64,000 nt of DNA from JAEUMG01 sp046349315. Its GTDB lineage: Bacteria > Pseudomonadota > Alphaproteobacteria > Rhizobiales > Aestuariivirgaceae. A program made the translations under genes and the position numbers. The notes under the pieces are model-generated. The model was given only the letters and a program-made list of their open reading frames with translations. It did no database searches and was not told where the DNA came from. Positions 8,490-17,102 of the stretch are shown piece after piece (position 1 is the first letter of the stretch; every line of letters starts with the position of its first letter). The stretch spans positions 1 through 64,000 of the forward strand of contig JAXMCQ010000008.1 in NCBI GenBank assembly GCA_046349315.1, read 5' to 3'.

Positions 8490-9431
8490 TCACGCCGCGA
8501 GGCAGGCGTCCGAGATTGCCGCGATATGACGGTGATCGGTGCCGCAGCAGCCGCCCATGACGGCGAGCTTCGGCAGACGCTTCTGCAAATCACGATAGTG
8601 ATCTGCAAGTCCCGGAATATCGCCGATATCGAGTTCGGTCGATGCATCGAGTTCGGCGTGGCTCTTGTTCGAGGAATTGGCGCGGATGCCGCGAATGCGC
8701 TCGAGCCATGCACCTTTTTCGAGCACATCATTGAAATGCTCCGGATGCGCGCAGTTGATCATGTAATAGGCAGGCGCGCTATCGGTGAGCTTATCGAGTC
8801 GCTCGACCGCCGAACGCAAAGTCTCACCGGTCGGCAATTTGCCGTCGGTCTCGACCGTGAATGAGATCGCTACCGGCATGCCGGCGGCCTTCGCTGCGAT
8901 TGCGATGCCGGCGGCCTCCTCGAAGTAGTTCATGGTGAAGGCACTGGCGATGTCCGCGCCGGCGTCGCGAAAGGCCTCGATTTGCGGCCGGTGATACCGG
9001 GCTGCCTCCTCAACGCTCATGAGCGCATCGGGACGATAGCCGTCGCCGCGCGGTCCCAAAGCGCCCTCGATAACGATCGGACAAGACGGCGTCTCATAGG
9101 CCCTGCGCAACTCCATGGCAAAATCGACGGAATCGCGATTGATGCGGTCGAGATCGGCTTGCGCGTAGTCGAGCTTGTCGCCCCAGTCAGTATTGGCACG
9201 CCAGGTCGGGGTACCAAGGATGAAGCCGACACCGTGATCCTTCGCCGATTGCAGGTAGGGTTCAAAGTATTTCTTGAGGCGCGCGCGCCCTTCCTTCGTG
9301 TCGAGGAGCGGGAAGGACGCAAAGCAGGGAAGATCCATTCCATCCAGAAAGATGAGTGTCGTCTCGAGGCCGCCATCGGTCAGAAACGGACGGCCAGAAA
9401 GTTGCGGCAGGGCACTGCGATATTTGGACAT
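8490..9431 (-). CDS. Homocysteine S-methyltransferase family protein
   Basis: 313-aa protein of the Pfam S-methyl_trans family (MmuM/BHMT/MetH N-terminal domain). It begins with the LTDGGLETTLIF strand-loop of the TIM barrel and carries the zinc-binding cysteines in NCAHPEHF (about residue 225) and GGCCGTD (about 290). The family moves a methyl group from S-methylmethionine, betaine or another donor to homocysteine or a related thiol; the donor is not evident here. An in-frame GTG at 9530 exists, but the ATG at about 9431 follows a strong GAGGAGG ribosome site. Divergent from the GlcG-family gene. Confidence 0.88.
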   Translation of the reverse strand: MSKYRSALPQLSGRPFLTDGGLETTLIFLDGMDLPCFASFPLLDTKEGRARLKKYFEPYLQSAKDHGVGFILGTPTWRANTDWGDKLDYAQADLDRINRDSVDFAMELRRAYETPSCPIVIEGALGPRGDGYRPDALMSVEEAARYHRPQIEAFRDAGADIASAFTMNYFEEAAGIAIAAKAAGMPVAISFTVETDGKLPTGETLRSAVERLDKLTDSAPAYYMINCAHPEHFNDVLEKGAWLERIRGIRANSSNKSHAELDASTELDIGDIPGLADHYRDLQKRLPKLAVMGGCCGTDHRHIAAISDACLAA

Positions 9432-9569
9432 GAGTTCCTCCTCGAGCGCGGTCGGCCCGGCCGCCCCTCGGTCCCGGGCATAATTGGGGAAAAGCAGCTT
9501 TCCCATACTGCGCTTAGCTGATAATCGCACGAAGCTGAACGCAGGCTAACTTTTCACGGGAGACGCGCG

Positions 9570-10001
9570 ATGAGCGATAACAAGCCGCAAGGACCCCTGC
9601 CCTACGGCCCCTCGATCACATTGGAAGAGGCGCGCCGCGTGATGGAGGCGGCGGAAGCGGAAGCGCGGGCCAATGGCTGGCCGATGGTAATCGCGATCGT
9701 CGACACGGCCGGCTTGCTGGTGATGTTCCATCGCATGGACAATACGCAAACCGGCAGCGTCGAAATCGGCCCGGCCAAGGCGCGCACCGCGGCGCTCTTC
9801 AAGCGGCCAACGCGGGCCTTTGAAGAAGCGATCGCCAATGGCGGGATCGGCCTGCGCATGCTGTCGATGACGCATGTCATGCCGCTCGAAGGCGGGCTGC
9901 CGATCGAGCGCAATGGCGCGATCATCGGCGGCATCGGCGTATCGGGGATGTCGTCACCGCAGGATGCGCAGGTGGCACGGGCTGGACTGGCTGCGCTTTA
10001 G
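9570..10001 (+). CDS. GlcG/HbpS family protein
   Basis: 143-aa protein of the GlcG/HbpS (DUF336) family: ITLEEARRVMEAAEAEARANG, then MVIAIVDTAGLLVMFHRMD, AKARTAALFKRPT, and the GGLPIERNGAIIGGIGVSG glycine-rich strand. HbpS in Streptomyces binds haem; GlcG accompanies glycolate oxidase in E. coli but has no proven reaction. No signal peptide is seen, so it is probably cytoplasmic. The gene has no partner on its strand and is divergent from the methyltransferase gene. Confidence 0.88.
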   Translation: MSDNKPQGPLPYGPSITLEEARRVMEAAEAEARANGWPMVIAIVDTAGLLVMFHRMDNTQTGSVEIGPAKARTAALFKRPTRAFEEAIANGGIGLRMLSMTHVMPLEGGLPIERNGAIIGGIGVSGMSSPQDAQVARAGLAAL

Positions 10002-10025
10002 AGAGCGGGGAAAAGCCCTATACGT

Positions 10026-10172
10026 GACCCTCATGGTGAGGTGCCCGCGCAGCGGGCCTCGAACCATGAGCGACCGGGAATAGAGTGCAGGTGAGCGTCC
10101 TTCGAGGGCCGCTGCGCGGCCACCTCAGGACGAGGAAAGGTAAAACGCGTCACGCTTTCTCCCGCAAGGGGA
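10026..10172. repeat. Intergenic repeat block with palindromes
   Basis: Contains CCTCATGGTGAGG and GTGCCCGCGCAGCGGGC palindromes, then CGAGGGCCGCTGCGCGGCC and CTCCCGCAAGGGGAG. These are short repeats of the type scattered in rhizobial genomes. No gene is visible between 10002 and 10181. Confidence 0.6.
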
Positions 10173-10181
10173 GAAGGTTCG

Positions 10182-11123
10182 TTACGCAGAAGACGGATCC
10201 TGCAAGGGCTGGCGGCGCAGGCGGTCTTCGCGCAAGGCCGAGATCGTGTAGATCGCGAGCGCGATCCAGATGATCACGAAGGACAGAAGCTTCCAGCCGT
10301 CCATCGGTTCATGGAAGACAAAGACGGCTGTCAGGAAGACGAGCGTCGGCGAAATATATTGCATGAGGCCGGCGGTCGAATAGCGGATGCGCTTGACCGC
10401 CACCGCGAAGAGCAAGAGCGCGGTCGCCGTCATCAGGCCGCAGCCCATCAGCATCAGCGTGTAGAAGGCTGAGGTGAGGAAATAGGCGTGTCCCGACTGG
10501 CCGATCCAGACCATATAGGCCAAGGCCGGTCCAGCGATGAGAAGCGTCTCGATGAAAAAGCCCTGCACAGGACCAACCGGAACCGTCTTACGAATGTAGC
10601 CATACATGCAGAAGGTGGAGCCGAGCAGAATGCCGATCCACGGGAAGACGCCGGCGCTTACCGTCTGAATTGCCACGGCAACGGCCGCGAGGGCGATCGC
10701 CACGAGCTGCGCTTTGCTGAAACGCTCGCCCAGGAAGAGGTAGCCGGCGATCACGTTCATCAGCGGATTGATGTAATAGCCGAGGCTCGATTCAACCGTG
10801 CGATGCGCTTCGATCGTCCAGACATAGACGCCCCAATTGAAGACGATGAGAAAGCTCGTGAAGGCAAGCGTCACCACGACCTTCGGATTGGCGAGAAGCC
10901 TCCAGGTCGAGGTGAACTGACCCATGGCGAGCAAGACCATTGCCGCAATCGGCAAGGCCCAAAGCCCGCGATTGGCGGCAATCTCACCCGGCGACACGTC
11001 GCGGATCTGCCAGAAGTAGAGCGCCATGCCGCCCCAGACGAGATGGGCCAGGCCGCAGGCGAGGATCCCTTTGTGGCTCTCGGACAGGCCGTGCATCGTG
11101 GCCTTTTCGCTTAGCATCGACAT
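10182..11123 (-). CDS. rarD: RarD/EamA-family transporter
   Basis: 313-aa ten-helix membrane protein of the drug/metabolite transporter superfamily, RarD subfamily: GLAHLVWGGMALYFWQI, EIAANRGLWALP, the FNWGVYVWTIEAHRTVESSL and GYYINPLMNVIAGYLFLGER motifs, and a second EamA half. RarD proteins are annotated from chloramphenicol sensitivity in Pseudomonas; their real substrate is unknown. The ATG at 11123 gives the full frame, but an internal ATG at 11096 has an AAAAGG ribosome site 8 bases upstream and may be the true start (304 aa). Confidence 0.88.
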   Translation of the reverse strand: MSMLSEKATMHGLSESHKGILACGLAHLVWGGMALYFWQIRDVSPGEIAANRGLWALPIAAMVLLAMGQFTSTWRLLANPKVVVTLAFTSFLIVFNWGVYVWTIEAHRTVESSLGYYINPLMNVIAGYLFLGERFSKAQLVAIALAAVAVAIQTVSAGVFPWIGILLGSTFCMYGYIRKTVPVGPVQGFFIETLLIAGPALAYMVWIGQSGHAYFLTSAFYTLMLMGCGLMTATALLLFAVAVKRIRYSTAGLMQYISPTLVFLTAVFVFHEPMDGWKLLSFVIIWIALAIYTISALREDRLRRQPLQDPSSA

Positions 11124-11220
11124 GGGTTGAGCTAGTTAGACCGCACTTGTGCAATGCACAATGAATCGCACCACATGGAGCGCATGAACGGGATGCATGG
11201 CGCTTGGGGGGTGATCTTGC

Positions 11221-11255
11221 CGACCCCCACCCTAGCCCTCCCCACAAGGGGGAGG
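11221..11255. repeat. CCCTCCCC/GGGGAGGG intergenic palindrome
   Basis: GACCCCCACCCTAGCCCTCC followed by CCACAAGGGGGAGGG; the CCCTCCCC...GGGGGAGGG stem can form a hairpin just downstream of cimA. The same block, with the same GGGTGGGGG tail, occurs as an inverted pair at 33890-34008. Confidence 0.7.
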
Positions 11256-11259
11256 GAAA

Positions 11260-12852
11260 TCATGCGACACCTTCTCTCAGCAGCTTGAAGACGATCGAGT
11301 CGGAGAGCGCCTCGAAGGAGGCTTCGACGATGTTGGGCGAGACGCCGACTGTCGACCAGCGGTTTCCCTCTCCATCGCGGCTTTCGACCAGAACGCGGGT
11401 TGTGGCTCCCGTTCCGCCATTGAGGATACGCACCTTGAAATCGGCGAGTTCGAGATCGTCGATATAGCGCTGATACTTACCGAGATCCTTGCGCAAAGCG
11501 ACGTCGAGCGCATTGACCGGGCCATTGCCTTCGCCCGCATTGATAAAGGTTTCGCCATCGACCTTCACCTTCACCACGGCTTCGGAGACCGTCTCGCGCT
11601 GCCCGTCGCGATTGTGACGGTCCTCGACAATGACGCGGAAGGACAGGACATCGAAGAAATGCGGCACGGTGCCGAGCGTGCGCCGCGCCAGCAGTTCGAA
11701 GGACGCATCAGCGCCGTCATAGGCATAGCCCTGCTGCTCGCGTTCCTTCACCTCGCGCAACAACGCATCGAGACGGGTGTCATCCTTGTTGACGGAAAGG
11801 CCGATGCGGCCGAGCTCGGCGATGAGATTGGATTTTCCGGCCTGATCCGAGACCAGCATGCGGCGGCGATTGCCGACCGTCTCCGGCGGCACGTGCTCGT
11901 AAGTCTCGGGCTCCTTGACGATCGCGGAAGCATGAATGCCGGCCTTGGTGGCAAAGGCGCTCTTGCCGACATAGGGCGCCTGCGCATTGGGGCTGCGGTT
12001 GAGCAATTCGTCGAAGGCGCGGGAGATCGCGGTCAGGTGGCCGAGCTTGGCCGAGTCAATGCCGGTTTCGAAACGCTCCGCAAACGCAGGCTTGAGCACA
12101 AGCGTCGGGATGAGCGAGACGAGATTGGCATTGCCGCAGCGCTCGCCAATGCCGTTGAGCGTGCCCTGGATCTGACGCACGCCGGCTTCGACGGCGGCCA
12201 GCGAATTGGCGACCGCCTGTTCGGTGTCGTTATGGGCATGGATGCCGAGATGGCTGCCGGGCACGGCCTTCGTCACGGCACGGACGATTTCGGATACTTC
12301 ATGCGGGAGTGTGCCGCCATTGGTATCGCAGAGAACCACCCAGCGCGCGCCTGACGCATAGGCCGCCTTTGCCACTTCGAACGCATAGGCAGGATTGGAT
12401 TTGTAGCCGTCGAAGAAGTGCTCGCAGTCGAGCAATACTTCGCGGCCGGCAGATTTCGCAACGGCGATCGAGTCCCTGATGCTCTCCAGGTTATCTTCGT
12501 TCGTCACCTGCAGCGCGACGCGGACGTGATAGTCCCAGGATTTGGCGACGAAGCAGATGGCCTTGGCCTTGGCGCGCAGGAGTTCCTGCAAGCCCGGATC
12601 ATTGGCGGCGGAACGGCCGGCGCGCTTCACCATGCCGAAGGCGGTGAAGGTGGCCTTGAGCGGGCGCGTTTCGGCGAAGAGCGCGGTGTCGGTCGGGTTG
12701 GCGCCAGGATAGCCGCCCTCGACATAATCGATGCTGAGCTGGTCGAGCATGTTCATGATGACGAGCTTGTCGTCGAGCGAGAAGTCGATGCCCGGCGTCT
12801 GCTGGCCGTCGCGCAAGGTGGTGTCGAAGAGATAGAGGCGCTCGCGGGCCAT
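11260..12852 (-). CDS. cimA: (R)-citramalate synthase
   Basis: 530-aa enzyme condensing pyruvate and acetyl-CoA to citramalate, a threonine-independent route to 2-oxobutyrate for isoleucine. N-terminal HMGL-like TIM barrel has LFDTTLRDGQQTPG (metal and substrate loop), GIHAHNDTEQAVANSLAAV (metal-binding HxH) and GTLNGIGERCGNANL. Residues about 390-525 form a LeuA allosteric domain, so isoleucine feedback is likely by family knowledge. It belongs to the TIGR00977 group of long citramalate/homocitrate-like synthases. Start: ATG at 12852, sharing its A with the TGA of the upstream small gene (TGATG); a GTG three bases earlier is the alternative. Confidence 0.93.
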   Translation of the reverse strand: MARERLYLFDTTLRDGQQTPGIDFSLDDKLVIMNMLDQLSIDYVEGGYPGANPTDTALFAETRPLKATFTAFGMVKRAGRSAANDPGLQELLRAKAKAICFVAKSWDYHVRVALQVTNEDNLESIRDSIAVAKSAGREVLLDCEHFFDGYKSNPAYAFEVAKAAYASGARWVVLCDTNGGTLPHEVSEIVRAVTKAVPGSHLGIHAHNDTEQAVANSLAAVEAGVRQIQGTLNGIGERCGNANLVSLIPTLVLKPAFAERFETGIDSAKLGHLTAISRAFDELLNRSPNAQAPYVGKSAFATKAGIHASAIVKEPETYEHVPPETVGNRRRMLVSDQAGKSNLIAELGRIGLSVNKDDTRLDALLREVKEREQQGYAYDGADASFELLARRTLGTVPHFFDVLSFRVIVEDRHNRDGQRETVSEAVVKVKVDGETFINAGEGNGPVNALDVALRKDLGKYQRYIDDLELADFKVRILNGGTGATTRVLVESRDGEGNRWSTVGVSPNIVEASFEALSDSIVFKLLREGVA

Positions 12853-12998
12853 CACAGGAACCCCATGAAGCGCAGAACGAAGTATACGGCGAGTGCCAGG
12901 ACGGCGATCTTGAGCGCGACATAGGCGCGCCAGTGCCGCGGAAACGGCACCTGGTCGTGCCAGGACTTCTTTTTTGGATCGGGGGTGGGATCGGTCAT
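12852..12998 (-). CDS. Small single-pass membrane protein
   Basis: 48-aa protein: a short polar N-terminus rich in D, P and K, then HDQVPFPRHWRAYVALK and one hydrophobic helix (IAVLALAVYFVLRFMGFL) that ends the protein. Function unknown. A longer reading (start at 13040) is spurious because its first residues (MDPGFRRDDG) are translated from the adjacent palindromic repeat. The stop overlaps the cimA start (TGATG), so the two are probably co-translated. Confidence 0.6.
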   Translation of the reverse strand: MTDPTPDPKKKSWHDQVPFPRHWRAYVALKIAVLALAVYFVLRFMGFL

Positions 12999-13013
12999 GG
13001 GGATTTGTACTCC

Positions 13014-13111
13014 GTCATCCCGGCGAAAGCCGGGATCCATGTTGCCGCGTGTCCGGTCACGGCAAGGTGCCGTGAGGTGGTGAAATGGGTCCCGGCTTTC
13101 GCCGGGATGAC
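13014..13111. repeat. Paired palindromic intergenic element, copy 2
   Basis: 98-bp element with ends GTCATCCCGGCGAAAGCCGG and GTCCCGGCTTTCGCCGGGAT in inverted orientation, the same ends as copy 1 but with an unrelated core. Confidence 0.85.
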
Positions 13112-13143
13112 GAAATTATTGGGATACGCGCGGCGATCAGTTG

Positions 13144-14529
13144 TCATCGCTTGACCTCCCAGGATGTCGTGCCGTCCTTGTTGTCCTTCAATAAGATGCC
13201 CATGGCGATAAGTTCGTCGCGGATGCGGTCGCTCTCGGCCCAGTTTTTGGATCGACGAGCTTCATTGCGCTGCTCGATAAGCTCACTCACAGTCTGCGTC
13301 TCTGCGACAGCGACGGCGGTGCCGACGCCGGCTGCAGAACCGACCCCAACGGATATGCGTTGAAGTCTTTCTCGGCCGGCCGTGATTCCGAGCAATGTCA
13401 AAGCTGAGCGCAATTGTTCTAACTTGCCGTCGGCATGCAGCTTGTGAAGTACAGCAAATGCATGTGGCGTATTCAGATCGTCCGCCAACGCCTCAAGTAT
13501 CTCTCCGGGAACATCTTGCGAGGAAGGCACAGACCCCAGTCGGTCGCTCCAGTCCCACAGCGTCTTATGAGACTCATCCAAACCCTCATACGTCCAATCG
13601 ATCGGCTGCCGGTAGTGCGAACGCAACATATTGAATCGGACCGCCTCCCCCGGCCAGGCATACCCATTCCAGCCCTCGAGAACCTCATTGATCGTCACGA
13701 AATTTCCAAGGCTCTTGGACATTTTCTGTCCTTCGACCTGCAGGAACCCGTTATGCATCCAGATATTGGCCATGACATCGTGACCGAAGGCACAACGTGT
13801 TTGGGCGAGCTCGTTCTCGTGATGCGGGAAGACGAGATCGATGCCGCCGCCATGGATGTCGAAGACCTCGCCCAGATGCTTCCAGCTCATGGCCGAGCAT
13901 TCGATGTGCCAGCCGGGCCTTCCCCTGCCCCACGGACTGTCCCAGCCCGGCGTCTCGGCGTCCGACGGCTTCCACAAGACGAAGTCCATCGCGTCGCGCT
14001 TATAGGGCGCGACATCGACACGGGCGCCGGCAATCATCTCATCGAGCGGGCGACGCGAGAGCTGGCCGTAATCCTTCATCGAGGGCACGGCGAAGAGCAC
14101 ATGACCCTCGGCTGCGTAGGCGTGGCCCGACGCGATCAAGCGCTCGATGATGGTGATCATCTCGGGGATGGTTTCGGTGGCGCGGGGCTCGTAAGTCGGC
14201 TCGAGCACGCCGAGCGCGGCAATGTCTTTGCGGAACTGGCTATAGGTGCGTTCCGTCAGATCACGGATCGATGTGCCTTCCTCGCGGGCGCGGGCATTGA
14301 TCTTGTCGTCGATGTCGGTGATGTTGCGGACATAGGTGACGTGATCCGCGCCGTAGACATGCCGGAGCAAGCGGAACAATACGTCGAAGACGATGACGGG
14401 GCGCGCATTGCCGATATGGGCGTAGTCATAGACGGTCGGCCCGCAGACATACATGCGCACGTTCTGGCGATCGAGGGGTTTGAACTCCTCCTTCGTCCGG
14501 GTCAGCGTGTTGTAGAGCTTCAACGTCAT
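13144..14529 (-). CDS. cysS: Cysteine--tRNA ligase
   Basis: 461-aa class I aminoacyl-tRNA synthetase. N-terminal MYVCGPTVYDYAHIGNARP holds the zinc cysteine and the HIGH-equivalent HIGN motif; WHIECSAM and GGGIDLVFPHHENE supply the other zinc ligands; KMSKSLGN is the KMSKS loop. The C-terminal part (DALR helical domain and anticodon-binding tail, ending KDNKDGTTSWEV) is complete. Start ATG at 14529. It stands alone, divergent from the EamA pair. Confidence 0.96.
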   Translation of the reverse strand: MTLKLYNTLTRTKEEFKPLDRQNVRMYVCGPTVYDYAHIGNARPVIVFDVLFRLLRHVYGADHVTYVRNITDIDDKINARAREEGTSIRDLTERTYSQFRKDIAALGVLEPTYEPRATETIPEMITIIERLIASGHAYAAEGHVLFAVPSMKDYGQLSRRPLDEMIAGARVDVAPYKRDAMDFVLWKPSDAETPGWDSPWGRGRPGWHIECSAMSWKHLGEVFDIHGGGIDLVFPHHENELAQTRCAFGHDVMANIWMHNGFLQVEGQKMSKSLGNFVTINEVLEGWNGYAWPGEAVRFNMLRSHYRQPIDWTYEGLDESHKTLWDWSDRLGSVPSSQDVPGEILEALADDLNTPHAFAVLHKLHADGKLEQLRSALTLLGITAGRERLQRISVGVGSAAGVGTAVAVAETQTVSELIEQRNEARRSKNWAESDRIRDELIAMGILLKDNKDGTTSWEVKR

Positions 14530-14796
14530 GCGTCATCCCAAGGGCTTGCCGGCCCGGGGATCGCTTCGTTGAGTTGAATTAAATAAAGCGGCGCCCTGCC
14601 AGCGGTGTGTCGGCTAGCTGATAATAATGCCGCAAATGCAAGCGGCGGGTTTACGGGCGATGGTCATGGCGGGGCTTTTGCCGCAAGCGCAACGTCCCGT
14701 CAAGGCCGCATGGCAGCCCTGCCGGGCGTCGCTTTGCCTTGTGGTTTCCGGCCACTTAAGCTCACCGCGCCCCGAAGGATTCGCGTTTCACCCCGC

Positions 14797-15645
14797 ATGT
14801 CACCCGTATTCAAGGCCGCCTTGTGGATGGCCGGCTGGCTCATCGCAACGCTCGCCATGACGGTGGCGGGACGCGAAGTCGGCCGCGATGTGCCGATCTT
14901 CGTGCTGATGATGTTTCGCAGTTCGATGGCGGTGATCCTGCTCCTGCCCTTCGTGATGGCGACCGGCGGGATCACCGGGCGCACCGAAAGGTTTGGCCTC
15001 CATCTCATCCGCAATGTCGTCCATTACGGCGCGCAATATGCCTGGTTCTCGGCCTTGGTTCTGATCCCGCTCGCCCAGGTGATCTCGATCGAATTCACCC
15101 TGCCGATCTGGGTGGCGGTCCTCGCCTTCGCCTTTCTCGGCGAGCATCTCACTTTTGCAAAGATTACCGCGATCGCGCTCGGCTTTGCCGGCATCATCGC
15201 GATCGTCAGGCCGGGCGTCGAAGCGATCGATGCGGGCCATCTCTTTGCGTTGTCATCCGCGCTCGGCTTTTCGGTGTCGATCACGCTCACGAAGTTCTTG
15301 ACCCGCACCGATAGTCCCCTGACCGTCATCTTCTACATGTTCGCGATCCAGACGCTGATCGGCGCGGTTCCCGCGATGATGGTCTGGCAGTGGCCGGAGC
15401 CGCAGAACTGGGTGTGGGTCGCGGTGCTGGGCGTGGCCGGCACGTTCTCACATTACTGCCTGTCGAGCGCGATCCAACTTGCCGATACCACCATCGTGAC
15501 GCCGATGGACTTCCTACGCGTGCCGGCGAGCGCGCTCCTCGGCTACTGGCTCTATGGCGAAGGGATCGATGCGCTGACCGTGCTCGGCGCCGCGCTCATC
15601 CTTGGCGCCAATACGCTTAATCTCATCAGGGCACGCCGGGCATGA
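14797..15645 (+). CDS. EamA/DMT family transporter
   Basis: 282-aa ten-helix drug/metabolite exporter with two EamA repeats: FRSSMAVILLLPF, VISIEFTLPIWVAVLAFAFL-GE in the first half and PMDFLRVPASALLGYWLYGE in the second. The longer frame from 14605 begins with 64 residues of non-membrane sequence without similarity; the ATG at 14797 (MSPVFKAALWMAG) is the natural start. Substrate unknown. The stop overlaps the next EamA gene by ATGA. Confidence 0.85.
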   Translation: MSPVFKAALWMAGWLIATLAMTVAGREVGRDVPIFVLMMFRSSMAVILLLPFVMATGGITGRTERFGLHLIRNVVHYGAQYAWFSALVLIPLAQVISIEFTLPIWVAVLAFAFLGEHLTFAKITAIALGFAGIIAIVRPGVEAIDAGHLFALSSALGFSVSITLTKFLTRTDSPLTVIFYMFAIQTLIGAVPAMMVWQWPEPQNWVWVAVLGVAGTFSHYCLSSAIQLADTTIVTPMDFLRVPASALLGYWLYGEGIDALTVLGAALILGANTLNLIRARRA

Positions 15646-16547
15646 TCACAGCCGAAGCCCGGTACAAGCGCGCCGGCCTGATCATGGTGGCGCTCGCCGC
15701 CTTATGCTGGTCGAGCGGCGGGCTGTTCGTGCGCTCGATCGAGACGGATCTTGCGACCATGCTGTTCTGGCGCGGATTGTTCTCAGGGACCGCCGTGATG
15801 GCGTTCTTCTTTTACGTCGAGGGGCGGCGCGGCTTCGCAATTCTGCGCCATTTGCGCTGGCCGGCCTTCGCTGCCGCCGTTGCATCGGCGGTGAGCATGA
15901 TCACCGGCATCGGCGCCTTGCAATATACATCGATCGCTGACGCTCTGGTCATCTATGCCACCGTCCCTTTCGTGACCGCGGCGCTCGCCTGGGCAACGAT
16001 CGGCGAGCGGCCGGCCTTGCACACGATGCTCGCGAGCCTTGCCGCATTGGTCGGCGTCGCCGTCATGCTCGGCGGCAGCTTCACCGAGGCGATCAGCGGT
16101 GCCGCGCTGATGGATGGATTGTTCGGCAAGTTCCTTGCCGTCTTCATGGCGCTCGGCATGGGGACGATGACCATCATCATGCGCAAACACCAGGATGTGC
16201 CGATGATTCCCGCCGTCGGGCTTTCAGCCTGGATCTGCTCAGCGGCGGTGTTTGCCTTTGCCGCACCCTTAAGCATCAGCGCCAATGATTTCTGGCTCTG
16301 CGCCGCCTTCGGCCTGTTCCAGAATGCCTCGGGCCTTGCGCTCTATGCGATCGGCTCACGGCGCGTGCCGGCAGCCGAGGCGACACTGCTCGCAGCACTC
16401 GAAGTACCCCTGACGCCGCTTTGGGTGTGGATCGTCTTCGGCGAAACCCCCGCACTGGCGACTCTGGCCGGCGGCGCGATCGTTCTCACCGCCATGTTCG
16501 TCCACATCTATCTCGAAACCCGGCGCTTCGGGCGCCCAACGCCCTAA
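15642..16547 (+). CDS. EamA/DMT family transporter
   Basis: 301-aa second EamA transporter, coupled by a 4-base overlap to the preceding one. ALCWSSGGLFVRSIETDLATMLFWRG opens the first repeat as two runs (ALCWSSGGLFVR, then TMLFWRGLFSG); IADALVIYATVPFVTAALAW and EATLLAALEVPLTPLWVWIV mark the repeat ends. Two adjacent DMT genes may be independent exporters or a heteromeric pair; the sequence does not decide. Confidence 0.88.
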   Translation: MITAEARYKRAGLIMVALAALCWSSGGLFVRSIETDLATMLFWRGLFSGTAVMAFFFYVEGRRGFAILRHLRWPAFAAAVASAVSMITGIGALQYTSIADALVIYATVPFVTAALAWATIGERPALHTMLASLAALVGVAVMLGGSFTEAISGAALMDGLFGKFLAVFMALGMGTMTIIMRKHQDVPMIPAVGLSAWICSAAVFAFAAPLSISANDFWLCAAFGLFQNASGLALYAIGSRRVPAAEATLLAALEVPLTPLWVWIVFGETPALATLAGGAIVLTAMFVHIYLETRRFGRPTP

Positions 16548-16602
16548 TTTGTGCGCGGTGGACGGTTTTGACGCCTCCGAGGCCCAAGGCTAGTCTGCGC
16601 CG

Positions 16603-16983
16603 ATGAACTATCTCATCGTTTTCCTCGGCGCCGGCATCGGCGGCACATTGCGTTACGTGGTGAACACGATCGCGCTGAGGCTTCCCGGCGCCGACTATTC
16701 GCTCGGAACCATGATCATCAACATCGTCGGTTCGTTCTTTATGGGACTTGTCGCCGGCGCCTTCATGATGAAAGCCGACCTGCCTACCTCCTTGCGCCTC
16801 TTCCTGGCCACCGGCGTGCTTGGCGGCTTCACGACATTCTCCGCCTTCTCGCTCGATGCGGTGGCGATCTACCAGCGCGGCGAGCCGACATTGGCGGCGC
16901 TCTACGTCGCCGGCTCGGTCGTTTTGTCTATCGCCGGTTTGTGGGTAGGCCTCAGCCTGGTGCGGGCCATTCTCACCACCTGA
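16603..16983 (+). CDS. crcB: Fluoride channel CrcB/FluC
   Basis: 126-aa four-helix protein that forms a dual-topology dimer exporting fluoride. Family motifs are present: GAGIGGTLRYVV, GTMIINIVGSFFMG (conserved Asn), and GVLGGFTTFSAFSLD, the phenylalanine/threonine track near the ion path. The upstream gap is only 55 bases and I do not see the crcB fluoride riboswitch fold in it. It follows the EamA pair on the same strand. Confidence 0.93.
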   Translation: MNYLIVFLGAGIGGTLRYVVNTIALRLPGADYSLGTMIINIVGSFFMGLVAGAFMMKADLPTSLRLFLATGVLGGFTTFSAFSLDAVAIYQRGEPTLAALYVAGSVVLSIAGLWVGLSLVRAILTT

Positions 16984-17102
16984 AGGCTTGCTAAAATTCT
17001 ATTCGATAGCCGCGCATCGACGAAACAGGCCGGCAACCCTCTCTTGCAATCGCGAAGCGAATTTAACCGCCTATTTGCGAGCCAAGATCGAAATGCCAAG
17101 CC

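Noticed and set aside
12999..13040. N-terminal extension MDPGFRRDDG of the small membrane protein
   Set aside because: It is translated from the adjacent palindromic repeat; the same peptide appears wherever that repeat is read through.
16548..16602. Possible fluoride riboswitch before crcB
   Set aside because: The gap is only 55 bases and the conserved pseudoknot elements of the crcB motif are not visible.
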